From: Gammaproteobacteria bacterium 13_2_20CM_66_19
GTDB lineage: Bacteria; Pseudomonadota; Gammaproteobacteria; Steroidobacterales; Steroidobacteraceae
Direction of reading: 5' to 3'
DNA: 43,970 nucleotides
Assembly: GCA_001914695.1 (NCBI GenBank)
Contig: MNCZ01000012.1
Location: 1-43,970, forward strand
Shown here: in pieces, positions 17,725 to 26,450 of the stretch
Position numbering within the stretch: position 1 is the first letter of the stretch
How the letters are laid out: each line of letters starts with the position of its first letter
Made by a program: the position numbers and the translations under genes
Notes under the pieces: model-generated
The model's input: the letters and a program-made list of their open reading frames with translations, nothing else
What the model was told of the DNA's origin: nothing
The model's database searches: none

Positions 17725-18303
17725 TCAGCTGGCGCGCACACCCTCCACCTGGATCTCGAGCTTCACGTCCATCTTGAAGCCGTACTTGTCGCCGTAATTG
17801 ACGCCGTAGTCGGCGCGGTTGAACGTCCCCGAGGCATCCGCGCCGCAGTGCTCTTTCTTATCCATCGGGAACTCGATGCACTTGAAACTGTTGATGGTGA
17901 GCTGGAGTGGATGAGTGACGCCGTGGAGGGTGAACTCTCCCACGACCTGGGTCGGCACGCCGTTCTTGAAGTTGGTGAGCTTGCCCTTGTAGGTCGCGGT
18001 GGGGAACTTCGCCACGTCCAGCATCTCGGCCGACTTCGCATGCTCGTCGAGCTTCGGCACGCCGAAATCGATCGATGAGACGTCCGCGGTCACGTCGACC
18101 GTGCCCGTGCCCTTCTCCCTGTCGATCACGATGGTCCCGGAAGTCTTGTCGAAGCGGCCCCGCCAGACCGACAGCCCGCCGAAATGATCCGTTTCGAAGC
18201 TCGGATGGGTGTGGCTCGGGTCGATCTGGTAGGTCACCGGCGCGGCGAGCGCCAAGCCTGAGAGGAATGCCAGCAGCGCCGCCGGCAGCGCAAACTTCGT
18301 CAC
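17725..18303 (-). CDS. YceI-family periplasmic protein
   Basis: A 192-residue protein with a clear signal peptide ([20 protein letters not shown], then AP) and a YceI lipocalin-like domain: [57 protein letters not shown] and a [15 protein letters not shown] end. YceI proteins bind isoprenoid-like amphiphiles, sometimes linked to quinone metabolism. I chose GTG 18303 because AGGAGG sits five bases upstream and it places the signal peptide at the start; the frame is open a further 22 codons without such support. It lies 119 bases downstream of ald on the same strand, with a hairpin between. Confidence 0.88.
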   Translation of the reverse strand: MTKFALPAALLAFLSGLALAAPVTYQIDPSHTHPSFETDHFGGLSVWRGRFDKTSGTIVIDREKGTGTVDVTADVSSIDFGVPKLDEHAKSAEMLDVAKFPTATYKGKLTNFKNGVPTQVVGEFTLHGVTHPLQLTINSFKCIEFPMDKKEHCGADASGTFNRADYGVNYGDKYGFKMDVKLEIQVEGVRAS

Positions 18304-18368
18304 GGGAACCTCCTGGTTGTAATCAGCGGGTGCGCGCGTAGCGTAGCGGCCGTTCGGGCCAAGGGCCA

Positions 18369-18391
18369 CCTCCCCTTAGGGACAGGGGAGG
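18369..18391 (-). terminator. Hairpin after ald
   Basis: A perfect 8-bp stem, CCTCCCCT/AGGGGAGG, with a 7-base loop lies 32 bases after the alanine dehydrogenase stop and upstream of the yceI ribosome site. No T-run follows it on the minus strand, so termination would be weak or factor-dependent. It probably separates the two transcription units. Confidence 0.4.
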
Positions 18392-18422
18392 CAAAGCTGC
18401 GGGCGCGACCCCGCCGCGACCG

Positions 18423-19532
<1,110 letters not shown>

Positions 19533-19626
19533 ACGGAAATCCCCGAGTTGCGTTATTGAGCGGAAGGGTAGAGTTCGCCGAGCGGCGGGAGCTTGCGAAA
19601 TGAGGCTCCCAGGGGGTCCGCTTGTG

Positions 19627-19637
19627 GCAGAATCTGC
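19627..19637. promoter_or_regulatory. Palindrome in the ald/Lrp-regulator divergent gap
   Basis: GCAGAATCTGC is a perfect 5-bp inverted repeat around one base, 37 bases before the regulator ATG and 95 before the ald start. Its location between ald and an Lrp-family regulator makes it a candidate operator. A single short palindrome in GC-rich DNA can arise by chance, so support is modest. Confidence 0.3.
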
Positions 19638-19673
19638 GAACGAAGCCAGACTTCCCGGTGGAATATTGCGCCC

Positions 19674-20138
19674 ATGGAGCTCGACCGCTACGATCGTGCC
19701 ATTCTACGCCTGCTGCAGCAGGATGCCCGGATCACCAACACGCGCCTGGCGGACGAGGTGAGCCTGTCGGAGTCGGCATGCCTGCGCCGGGTGCGGGCGC
19801 TCGAGGAGTCCGGGCTCATCCAGGGCTACACCGCGCTCATCGACCAGCACAAGGCGGGGTTTCCGGCGAACGTGTTCGTGAGCATTACGCTCGATCGCCA
19901 GAGCCAGGCGGGACTCGAGGCCTTCGAGAGCGCGGTGCGCAAGGTGCCCGAGGTCATGGAGTGCTATCTCATGACCGGGGAATACGACTATCTGCTCCGG
20001 ATCGTAGTGGCGGACCTGAAGGATTTCGAGCGCATCCACGCGCAGCACCTCACGCGTCTGCCGAGCGTCGCGCGCGTGCACTCGAGCTTCGCCATGCGCA
20101 CGGTGACCCGCGCGTCCGCGCTCCCTCAGCGCGCGTAG
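19674..20138 (+). CDS. Lrp/AsnC-family regulator (AldR-like)
   Basis: A 154-residue Lrp/AsnC protein: winged helix LDRYDRAILRLLQQDARITN, then LADEVSLSESACLRRVRALEE; effector domain with VMECYLMTGEYDYLLRIVVAD. ATG 19674 fits the family start; the frame is open 27 codons further upstream in sequence unlike the family. It is divergent from alanine dehydrogenase, so it probably activates or represses ald in response to alanine or leucine. Its last 13 bases overlap the convergent desaturase gene. It resembles the other Lrp regulator in the window (12130-12597) in layout but differs clearly in sequence. Confidence 0.9.
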   Translation: MELDRYDRAILRLLQQDARITNTRLADEVSLSESACLRRVRALEESGLIQGYTALIDQHKAGFPANVFVSITLDRQSQAGLEAFESAVRKVPEVMECYLMTGEYDYLLRIVVADLKDFERIHAQHLTRLPSVARVHSSFAMRTVTRASALPQRA

Positions 20139-21292
20139 GCCGGCAATGCCCGGGCGAACTCGCGCAGCGCGCGGATGCCGCTCGCCTCGGCGCGCCGGCA
20201 CCACTCGCGCAGCTGTGCCACCGCGCGCGCCTGATTCGCGCCAGCGCCGTTCCATAGCTGCTGCAGGCCGTCGCGGAACTCGACCACCCGGCGCAGTGCC
20301 TCGTACCGCTCGAGGAGCTCGCGGAGCTTGCGGCGCGCCTCCTCGGCCAACAGCGCCGGATGGCGGATCAGGAGTTTCGGCGCGATGACGGGCACCCCCC
20401 GTCCCTCGCGGCGTGCCAGCTCGCGGCACACCGGCAGCACCACGCGCCGCGCGTAGTCGCGCAGCACGTGCATGCGGTTGACGAAGAGCGCGTTCACCGT
20501 ATCCGCGTCCAGATCGCGCCGCCGGCGCTCGAAATGCGGCCGCGGCGCGACCCACCGCACCTTGGCGAGCCCCAGGGCGCTGAAGAGCCGGATCCACAGC
20601 CAGCCGATGTCGAACTCCCAGCGCTGCACCGAGAAGCGCGCCGAGCGCGGGAAGGCGTGGTGGTTGTTGTGCAGCTCCTCGCCTCCGAGCAGCAAGGCCC
20701 ACGGCACGAGGTTGGTCGCCGTAGTGGGCATCTCGAAGCTGCGATAACCGAGCGCGTGGCCGAGGCCGTTGATGACGCCGCCGGCGAAGAACGGCTGCGC
20801 CACGAGATGCACGGCGAGCATCACGACCGCCGGCACGCCGAACAGCAGCAGGTGCACCGCGCTGAACACGACGAGCCCGAGGAACGGGTGTGCGCTGTAG
20901 AGGTGGCGCTCGATCCAATCCTCGGGCGTTCCCCGGCCGTAGTTCCGCAGCGTCTCCGGATCGCGCGCGGCGTCCTTGTAGAGCTCGTAACCTTCGAACA
21001 CCACGCGCCGCAATCCAAACACGACCGGGCTGTGCGGATCGCCCTGCTGGTCGGCGAGCGCGTGGTGGCGGCGGTGGACCGCGACCCACTGTCTGGTCAC
21101 CGCCCCGGAGCTGAACCACAGCCAGAAACGGAACACGTGCCGCAGCGCCCGATGCAGGATCAGGCCGCCGTGCGACTGATCGCGGTGCAGATAGAGCGTC
21201 ACCCCGAGAAACATCGTCTGGATGGTGAGGAAGGTAACCAGCGCATAGCCCCAGAGGGGCAGCTCGAGGAGGCCATAGGGCGAAAGACTCAT
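20126..21292 (-). CDS. DesA-type fatty acid desaturase with ISL3-transposase-like C-terminal tail
   Basis: A 388-residue membrane di-iron desaturase. Counting from an upstream in-frame GTG at 21307, which would add five residues, the histidine boxes are HRDQSH (41-46), HRRHH (78-82) and HNNHH (213-217). Hydrophobic segments lie around them, and GVINGLGHALGYRSFE and GEELHNNHHAFPRSA follow the Pseudomonas DesA pattern. It introduces a double bond into phospholipid acyl chains or acyl-CoA. I chose ATG 21292 because GGAG lies nine bases upstream. The last 70 or so residues (LRELLERYEALRRVVEFRDG; LREWCRRAEASGIRALREFA) are cytosolic, helical and resemble the C-terminus of ISL3-family transposases, a feature I recall from DesA homologues. 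It overlaps the convergent regulator gene by 13 bases. Confidence 0.9.
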   Translation of the reverse strand: MSLSPYGLLELPLWGYALVTFLTIQTMFLGVTLYLHRDQSHGGLILHRALRHVFRFWLWFSSGAVTRQWVAVHRRHHALADQQGDPHSPVVFGLRRVVFEGYELYKDAARDPETLRNYGRGTPEDWIERHLYSAHPFLGLVVFSAVHLLLFGVPAVVMLAVHLVAQPFFAGGVINGLGHALGYRSFEMPTTATNLVPWALLLGGEELHNNHHAFPRSARFSVQRWEFDIGWLWIRLFSALGLAKVRWVAPRPHFERRRRDLDADTVNALFVNRMHVLRDYARRVVLPVCRELARREGRGVPVIAPKLLIRHPALLAEEARRKLRELLERYEALRRVVEFRDGLQQLWNGAGANQARAVAQLREWCRRAEASGIRALREFARALPAYAR

Positions 21293-21430
21293 TGGCGTGC
21301 TCTCCACCGACTGTGGTGCGAGTCTTGGCGGCGAAGGTTACGGCAATTCTGTCAGGTTGGGGTGACTATCTGCGGGTGCGGCCTTCCGTGTCACGCCGGG
21401 CGCACCCTCGTCGCGCAGCGCCGACATGGC

Positions 21431-22408
21431 TCACACCGTCAGGATGATCTTGCCGATGTGGACATCGGACTCCATGAGCCGGTGCGCGCCCGCGGCGTCG
21501 CCGAGCGGAAAGCGCGCGTGGATCACGGGCTTCAGGCGCCGCGAGCCGAAGAGCGGCCAGACCTTCTCGCGCAGCGTCGCGGCGAGGCGGCCCTTGTTCT
21601 CGACCGGCTGCGCCCGAAGCGTCGAGCCCGTGACCGTCAGGCGTTTCCCGAGCAGCAGGCCGAGATCGATCTGCGCCCGGACGCCGCCCTGGGTGGCGAT
21701 GACCGCGATCCTGCCCTCCACACTGGCGGCGGCCAGGTCGCGGCCGGGGTAATCGCCGCCCACCATGTCGAGAATGACGTCGGCACCGCGCCCGCCCGTG
21801 GCCCGCCGCGTCGCCTCGACGAAGTCCACCTCGCGATAGTTGAAGGCCTCATCCGCCCCGAGCTCCCGGCACGCGGCGCATTTGCGCTCGCTGCCCGCGG
21901 TCACGAGTACGCGCGCGCCGAACGCCCGGGCGAGCAGGATCGCGGTGGTGCCAACACCGCTCGCGCCGCCGTGGATCAGGAGCGTCTCGCCCTCGCGCAG
22001 TCGCGCCCGCTCGAACACGTTCAGCCACACGGTGAAGAAGGCCTCGGGGAGCGCCGCCGCCTCCTCCAGAGTCAGCGGCTCCGGCGCCGGCAGGCATTGG
22101 ACCGCCGGCACGGCGACGTACTCGGCGTAGCCCCCGCCGGTCAGCAGCGCGCAGACAGGCGCGCCCACGGCGATCCCGCGCACGGCGGGATCGAGCCGCA
22201 CCACAACGCCTGCGACCTCGAGCCCCGGAATGTCGCTCGCCCCGGCGGGCGGCGGGTACAGGCCACGGCGCTGCAGCACGTCGGCGCGGTTCACGCCCGC
22301 GGCCGCGACACGAATCAACAGCTCGCCTACGGCCGGCTCCGGCACCTTGCGCTGCGCGGCGCGCAGCACCTCGGGCGGCCCGGGCTGAGCGATCTCGACG
22401 GCGATCAT
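21431..22408 (-). CDS. NAD(P)H quinone oxidoreductase, PIG3 family
   Basis: A 325-residue zinc-independent medium-chain dehydrogenase. The N-terminal GroES-like domain has VAAAGVNRADVLQRRGLYPP and DIPGLEVAGVV; the nucleotide-binding domain has LLIHGGASGVGTTAILLARA. This pattern is typical of the PIG3/QorB-like group, which reduces quinones or similar electron acceptors with NADPH. I chose ATG 22408 (MIAVEI), which matches the usual family start; an in-frame GTG at 22423 would add five residues. It lies 76 bases downstream of the small membrane protein gene and 138 upstream of the desaturase, all on the minus strand. Substrate unknown. Confidence 0.87.
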   Translation of the reverse strand: MIAVEIAQPGPPEVLRAAQRKVPEPAVGELLIRVAAAGVNRADVLQRRGLYPPPAGASDIPGLEVAGVVVRLDPAVRGIAVGAPVCALLTGGGYAEYVAVPAVQCLPAPEPLTLEEAAALPEAFFTVWLNVFERARLREGETLLIHGGASGVGTTAILLARAFGARVLVTAGSERKCAACRELGADEAFNYREVDFVEATRRATGGRGADVILDMVGGDYPGRDLAAASVEGRIAVIATQGGVRAQIDLGLLLGKRLTVTGSTLRAQPVENKGRLAATLREKVWPLFGSRRLKPVIHARFPLGDAAGAHRLMESDVHIGKIILTV

Positions 22409-22484
22409 GTGCTCCGGAACCACGGTGCGCCGAATGGTCCCGTGACGCGGCGCTGCGCGTCAACCCCGCTTGCCTTGGCGCCGC

Positions 22485-22844
22485 TCAGCCGCCCGGGTGC
22501 GGCGGCGTTCCCGGTGCGGACCCCGCGCGCTGACCACAACGCCGCTCGAGCTTCTCGCGCAGCCGCTCGCGCTCCTCGGGCGTGAGGCTCGCCCAGCGCT
22601 CACGCCACAGGCGCTCGCGCCAGTGGCCGTGCCAGCCGCCCCGGCCACGCAAGCCCCCGAACAGAATCCGGCTGAGCAGCAACAAGCCGACGGCCTGCCA
22701 GTACTCGAGCTGCGCGCCACGGAACAGCGTCGGGATCAGCGAGTTCCACAGGCTCATCACCACGAAGCTCAGGACCGCGATGGAGACCACCGCCAGCGCC
22801 ACGAACGCGGCACCCTTAACCACCCAACGACCTCGACCTCTCAC
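22485..22844 (-). CDS. Small two-helix membrane protein linked to the sigma factor gene
   Basis: A 119-residue protein starting at GTG 22844, with AGGAGG five bases upstream. Two hydrophobic helices are visible: about residues 10-32 (GAAFVALAVVSIAVLSFVVM) and 48-66 (YWQAVGLLLLSRILFGGL). A glycine/tryptophan/arginine segment follows, then a charged helix ASLTPEERERLREKLERRCG. I do not recognise a named family, although short proteins with a TPEERE helix after ECF-type sigma genes are familiar. Its position 62 bases after the sigma gene on the same strand suggests a partner, possibly a membrane-bound regulator of the sigma factor. That role is an inference. Confidence 0.65.
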   Translation of the reverse strand: MRGRGRWVVKGAAFVALAVVSIAVLSFVVMSLWNSLIPTLFRGAQLEYWQAVGLLLLSRILFGGLRGRGGWHGHWRERLWRERWASLTPEERERLREKLERRCGQRAGSAPGTPPHPGG

Positions 22845-22906
22845 GACATCCTCCTCGCCTCAGCTACCGATTCGTTGTCGACGACCCACCCATTTCGATC
22901 GAGCAT

Positions 22907-23533
22907 TCATTCACTCAGCCGGGAGCCCGGCAGCCACTCGTCCCAGGCGGCTCGCAGCCGCTCCTGCAGATAGAGCACCGCGTAGCGCTTGCGCGAGAGC
23001 AGCGTGTTGAGACCCACTCCCGTGCGCGCCGCCAGCTCCTTGAAGCTGACGCCCTCGATCTCGTGCGCTATGAATACCTCGCGCTGCTCCGGCGGCAGCT
23101 CCGCAAGCGCCGCCTCGATCTCGGCGAGCAGCAGCTCGCGCATGACCGCGGCCTCCGGTCCGCTGTCCGGGGCCGGAAGCAGATCCTCGAGCACCGGCTC
23201 GAGGGAGCCCTCGTCCTGCGCCGCCCGAGGCGCCGCGGCGCTCTCCGCCGCCCCCGGCGCGCGTCGCTCGACTCTCCTGCGACGAAACCGGTCGATGATG
23301 CGATTGCGCGCCACCCGTCGGAGCCACGCGCCCGCCTGCTCCACCGGCTGCATCAGCCGGTAGGCCAGCACGAGCTCGTAAAGCGCCTCCTGCAACACGT
23401 CCTCCGCCTCGGCGGCATCGGCGATCGACCCGCGAATGAAGGCGAGGAGGCGCCCGCGCTCGCGCCGCACCGTCGAGGCAATCTCGCGGTCCTGGGCGCC
23501 GGGGCTCAAGCGAGGAGCGAGCGCAGCATCCAT
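22907..23533 (-). CDS. ECF-type RNA polymerase sigma factor
   Basis: A 208-residue sigma-70 family protein. Region 2 spans about residues 24-92 (AEAEDVLQEALYELVLAYRL; GAWLRRVARNRIIDRFRRRR); region 4 spans about 135-190 (LAELPPEQREVFIAHEIEGV, then SFKELAARTGVGLNTLLSRK). The linker between them is long and acidic/alanine-rich. There is no region 1.1 or 3, as in ECF sigma factors. It begins 46 bases after the arnD stop and is followed by a small membrane protein, so it may be co-transcribed with the lipid A modification genes or have its own promoter. No cysteine-type anti-sigma factor is adjacent. Target genes are unknown; arn itself is an attractive guess. Confidence 0.88.
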   Translation of the reverse strand: MDAALAPRLSPGAQDREIASTVRRERGRLLAFIRGSIADAAEAEDVLQEALYELVLAYRLMQPVEQAGAWLRRVARNRIIDRFRRRRVERRAPGAAESAAAPRAAQDEGSLEPVLEDLLPAPDSGPEAAVMRELLLAEIEAALAELPPEQREVFIAHEIEGVSFKELAARTGVGLNTLLSRKRYAVLYLQERLRAAWDEWLPGSRLSE

Positions 23534-23579
23534 CTGTCTGTAAAGACGCTCGGACGGGGTGGATATTGTCGCGTGCCCC

Positions 23580-24488
23580 TCACTTCTTCCACTGCGACTG
23601 CAGCGCCAGAGTGCCGGAGCGTCCCTCCACCGTTCCCGCTACGATGCCGCAGCGGGGGAGCCGTGCGACATCGAGCTGCGCGGCATAACCCTTGAGATCC
23701 GTGAGCCGCACGCCGCGCTCTTGCCAGCCGCGCAGCAGCCGCTCGAACGACGGAAGATACGCGCCGCCCTCGAGCTCGGCGTGCAGCGTGAACACATGAT
23801 CGCGCGGGAGCGCGCCGGCGGTCACGGCGAGCAGATGGCCGACGGGCTCGACGCCGCGTAGGTCCGCGCGGCCGATGAGCTCATCGAGCGTCGGCAGGGT
23901 CGTTGGCAGCTGCGGGACCGTCGCCGCGCTCCGATCGCCCGCCGGCACAAATGGCCCGGTGCCGCGGGTGTCGGAGGCATAACGGAAGCCGAGCTCGCCC
24001 TCGAGAGCCGGCACGTGGTGATTGACCTGCCAGCCGGCTGCGCCGTGCACGACGGGCGGGCGGTCGAAGATCTCCGTGAACTGATCGCGGGCGAGCGTGA
24101 GCTCGCGCCGGGTCCACGGCTCGCTCGCCCGGCCCACCCCGTCCTGCCAGCGCACGTGATCGAAGCAGTGCACGCCCACCTCGAAGCCGCGGCGCGCGAT
24201 ATCCTGAAGCTGTGCGCTGCACCGGCGGCCGATGTGCGGCCCGGGAAGCAACACGCCGTAGAGCAGCGTCTTCAGACCGTAGTGCCCCACCACCGAAGTG
24301 CGCTTGACCTTGCCGAGGAAGCCGCGGCGGAAGACACGCCGGATGGCGCGCCCGGTGTGATCGGGGCCCAGGCTGAAGAGAAAGGTCGCCGGCACGCCGA
24401 GCCGCCCGAGCAGATCCGCGAGCCTCGGCGCACTCTCGCGTGTGCCCCGATAAGTGTCGACGTCGATCTTGAGGGCGATCAGTGCCAC
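23580..24488 (-). CDS. arnD: ArnD, 4-deoxy-4-formamido-L-arabinose-phosphoundecaprenol deformylase
   Basis: A 302-residue NodB-type polysaccharide deacetylase starting at GTG 24488. The catalytic pattern is present: KIDVDTYRGTRESAPRLADL (Asp pair), FEVGVHCFDHVRWQ (His metal ligands) and TLHAELEGGAYLPSF. The sequence order follows E. coli ArnD (about 296 residues). ArnD removes the formyl group from undecaprenyl-phosphate-Ara4FN at the inner membrane, committing the sugar to transfer onto lipid A. It lies 16 bases after the formyltransferase stop. The frame is open for 170 codons upstream in shadow sequence; GTG 24488 fits the ArnD start. Confidence 0.92.
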   Translation of the reverse strand: MALIALKIDVDTYRGTRESAPRLADLLGRLGVPATFLFSLGPDHTGRAIRRVFRRGFLGKVKRTSVVGHYGLKTLLYGVLLPGPHIGRRCSAQLQDIARRGFEVGVHCFDHVRWQDGVGRASEPWTRRELTLARDQFTEIFDRPPVVHGAAGWQVNHHVPALEGELGFRYASDTRGTGPFVPAGDRSAATVPQLPTTLPTLDELIGRADLRGVEPVGHLLAVTAGALPRDHVFTLHAELEGGAYLPSFERLLRGWQERGVRLTDLKGYAAQLDVARLPRCGIVAGTVEGRSGTLALQSQWKK

Positions 24489-24504
24489 GGTCGACGGCCC
24501 TAAG

Positions 24505-25431
24505 TCAGCCGAGCGGGACGGGATGCTTCTCGAGCGCGTGCGCGTAGCGGGCGAGGTCGATGGGCCCGCTGCGGCTCGCGGCGCGCAGCAGCCGCAGCAT
24601 CGCGCCGTCGCCACAGGCGGCGTAGCACTCCCCGTCCGCCCCGAAGAGCCGCGCGCCACGGCCCGGCGCACGCCGCTCGGTGAGGCGCGTGCGATGGATC
24701 TCCCAGCGCTCCGCGCCCACGATCCCGAACGCGCCCGGAAACGGTGGCGCCACGGCGCGCACCAGGTTATGGATCTCGAGCGCCGGCCGCGTCCAGTCGA
24801 TGCGTCCGTCCTCGGGCCGGCGGCGCCCGAAATACTGCCCGGGCTCGACGGGCTGGGGTCTGCGCGGCGCCGTGCCGGCGATGAGGCCCGGGAGCGAGCG
24901 CGCCAGCACGATCTCGGCGGCGACCGTGACCTTGGCGAACACCTCGCGGGCATCGTCCTCGAGCAGGATCGGGACCGGCTGCTGATCGACGATGTCGCCC
25001 GCATCCGCCCTCGCCACCATGTAGTGCAGCGTCGCGCCGGTCTCGCACTCGCCTTTCAGGATGGCCCAGTTGACCGGCGCGCGCCCTCGGTACTTCGGCA
25101 GAAGCGAGCCGTGCATGTTGAGGGCGCCACGACGGGCGCAGTCGAGCAGCGCCTCGGGCAGGAGCGAGCGGTAATAAAAGGAGAAGATGAAGTCGGGCTG
25201 GAGGCCCTCGACCGTGCGCTCGAGCCCGGCGGCGTCGGGCTCCGCGGGGGCGATCACGTTCAGCCCGCAGTCCGCCGCCGTGGCCGCGACGCTCGCATAC
25301 CACTGCGTCTCCTGCGCGTCATCGGGGACCGTGACCACGAGCGCAATCTCGACACCGGCGGAGAGCAGGGTCTTGAGACAGCGGACTCCGACGTCGTGGT
25401 GGGCAAAGACGACCGCCCGCGTCGGGCTCAC
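24505..25431 (-). CDS. UDP-4-amino-4-deoxy-arabinose formyltransferase (ArnA N-terminal half as a separate gene)
   Basis: A 308-residue formyltransferase starting at GTG 25431, overlapping the arnC stop (GTGA). It has the tetrahydrofolate formyltransferase active site NMHGSLLPKYRGRAPVNWAI (N105, H107) and HYMVARADAGDIVDQQPVPI (D143), exactly as in the N-terminal domain of ArnA. In E. coli this domain is fused to a UDP-glucuronate decarboxylase; here the protein ends after the formyltransferase and the decarboxylase is encoded about 4.4 kb away at the other end of the operon. It adds a formyl group to UDP-Ara4N. Sequence and operon position leave little doubt; methionyl-tRNA formyltransferase is a distant paralogue. 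Confidence 0.92.
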   Translation of the reverse strand: MSPTRAVVFAHHDVGVRCLKTLLSAGVEIALVVTVPDDAQETQWYASVAATAADCGLNVIAPAEPDAAGLERTVEGLQPDFIFSFYYRSLLPEALLDCARRGALNMHGSLLPKYRGRAPVNWAILKGECETGATLHYMVARADAGDIVDQQPVPILLEDDAREVFAKVTVAAEIVLARSLPGLIAGTAPRRPQPVEPGQYFGRRRPEDGRIDWTRPALEIHNLVRAVAPPFPGAFGIVGAERWEIHRTRLTERRAPGRGARLFGADGECYAACGDGAMLRLLRAASRSGPIDLARYAHALEKHPVPLG

Positions 25432-26450
25432 TCCGGCGCCCCCTGCACGCGCGCCCCGGCCACGAGCGCGGGTCTGTCGGACACCGCTCGGTCCTCCGCC
25501 AGCCGCTCCGCAGCGGGACGCGGCTCCTCGAGCACCGCCGCCACCGTGTAGCGCGGCCGCTGGCGCACCTGCTCGTAGATGCGGCCCACGTATTCCCCGA
25601 CCACTCCGAGTCCGATGAGCGCGACTCCGATCAGGAAGAAGGCGATGCCGAACAGCGTGAACAGACCCTCGGCCTCAGGGCCGACGATCAGACGGCGGAT
25701 CGCGAGGTAGGCGACGAGGAGCAGCGAGATCACGGCGATCACGGTGCCCGCCAGCGAGAAGAACTGCAGCGGCGCGGTCGAAAATCCCGTCATCAGGTCG
25801 AAGTTGAGGCGGACGAGACGATAGAGCGAGTACTTGGACTGTCCCAGCATGCGCTCCGCGTGCGCCACCTCGATCTCCACCGGATGGCGTGCGAAGGTGT
25901 AGGCGAGCGCCGGTACGTAGGTGCTCACCTCGGTGCAATGATTCACGGCGTCGACGACGCTGCGGTGATAGCCGCGCAGCATGCAACCCTGGTCGGTGAT
26001 GCGGATCGAGGTGGTGCCCTCACGCAGGCGGTTCATCAGTCGCGAGGCCGCCTTGCGCCACAGCACGTCCCGGCGGCTCCTGCGAATGGTGCCGACGTAG
26101 TCGGCGCCGGCGTCCATGGCGGCGACGATCCGCGCGATCTCCTCCGGCGGGTTCTGCAGGTCGGCGTCGAGGGTGATCACGTAGGCGCCGCGCGTCTGCG
26201 CGAAGGCGGCGAGGATCGCCAGGTGCTGGCCGGCGTTCCTCGCGAGCAGCACCACCCGGGTGACGTCCGGGCGCCGCTCGAACTGGCGGCGCAGCTGCGC
26301 CACGGACCCGTCGGTGCTGCCATCATCGACGAACACCACCTCGTAGGAGCGGCCGAGCGCATCGAGCGCCGGGTACAGCCGCTCGAAGAGCAGCGGCAGT
26401 CCCTCCTGCTCGTTGTACACCGGGATGACGGCCGAGAGCTGCGGGCTCAT
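25428..26450 (-). CDS. arnC: ArnC, undecaprenyl-phosphate Ara4FN transferase
   Basis: A 340-residue family-2 glycosyltransferase. It starts MSPQLSAVIPVYNEQEGLPL and carries YEVVFVDDGSTDGSVAQLRR and VITLDADLQNPPEEIARIV, the GT-A nucleotide-sugar site. Two C-terminal membrane helices follow (about 235-260 and 270-292). ArnC moves Ara4FN from UDP to undecaprenyl phosphate on the cytoplasmic face. The ATG at 26450 overlaps the arnB stop (ATGA), and its own stop overlaps the next gene. The C-terminal 40 residues are charged and disordered-looking. ArnC and other polyprenyl-phosphate GT2 enzymes are similar, but position between arnB and the formyltransferase decides it. Confidence 0.93.
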   Translation of the reverse strand: MSPQLSAVIPVYNEQEGLPLLFERLYPALDALGRSYEVVFVDDGSTDGSVAQLRRQFERRPDVTRVVLLARNAGQHLAILAAFAQTRGAYVITLDADLQNPPEEIARIVAAMDAGADYVGTIRRSRRDVLWRKAASRLMNRLREGTTSIRITDQGCMLRGYHRSVVDAVNHCTEVSTYVPALAYTFARHPVEIEVAHAERMLGQSKYSLYRLVRLNFDLMTGFSTAPLQFFSLAGTVIAVISLLLVAYLAIRRLIVGPEAEGLFTLFGIAFFLIGVALIGLGVVGEYVGRIYEQVRQRPRYTVAAVLEEPRPAAERLAEDRAVSDRPALVAGARVQGAPE

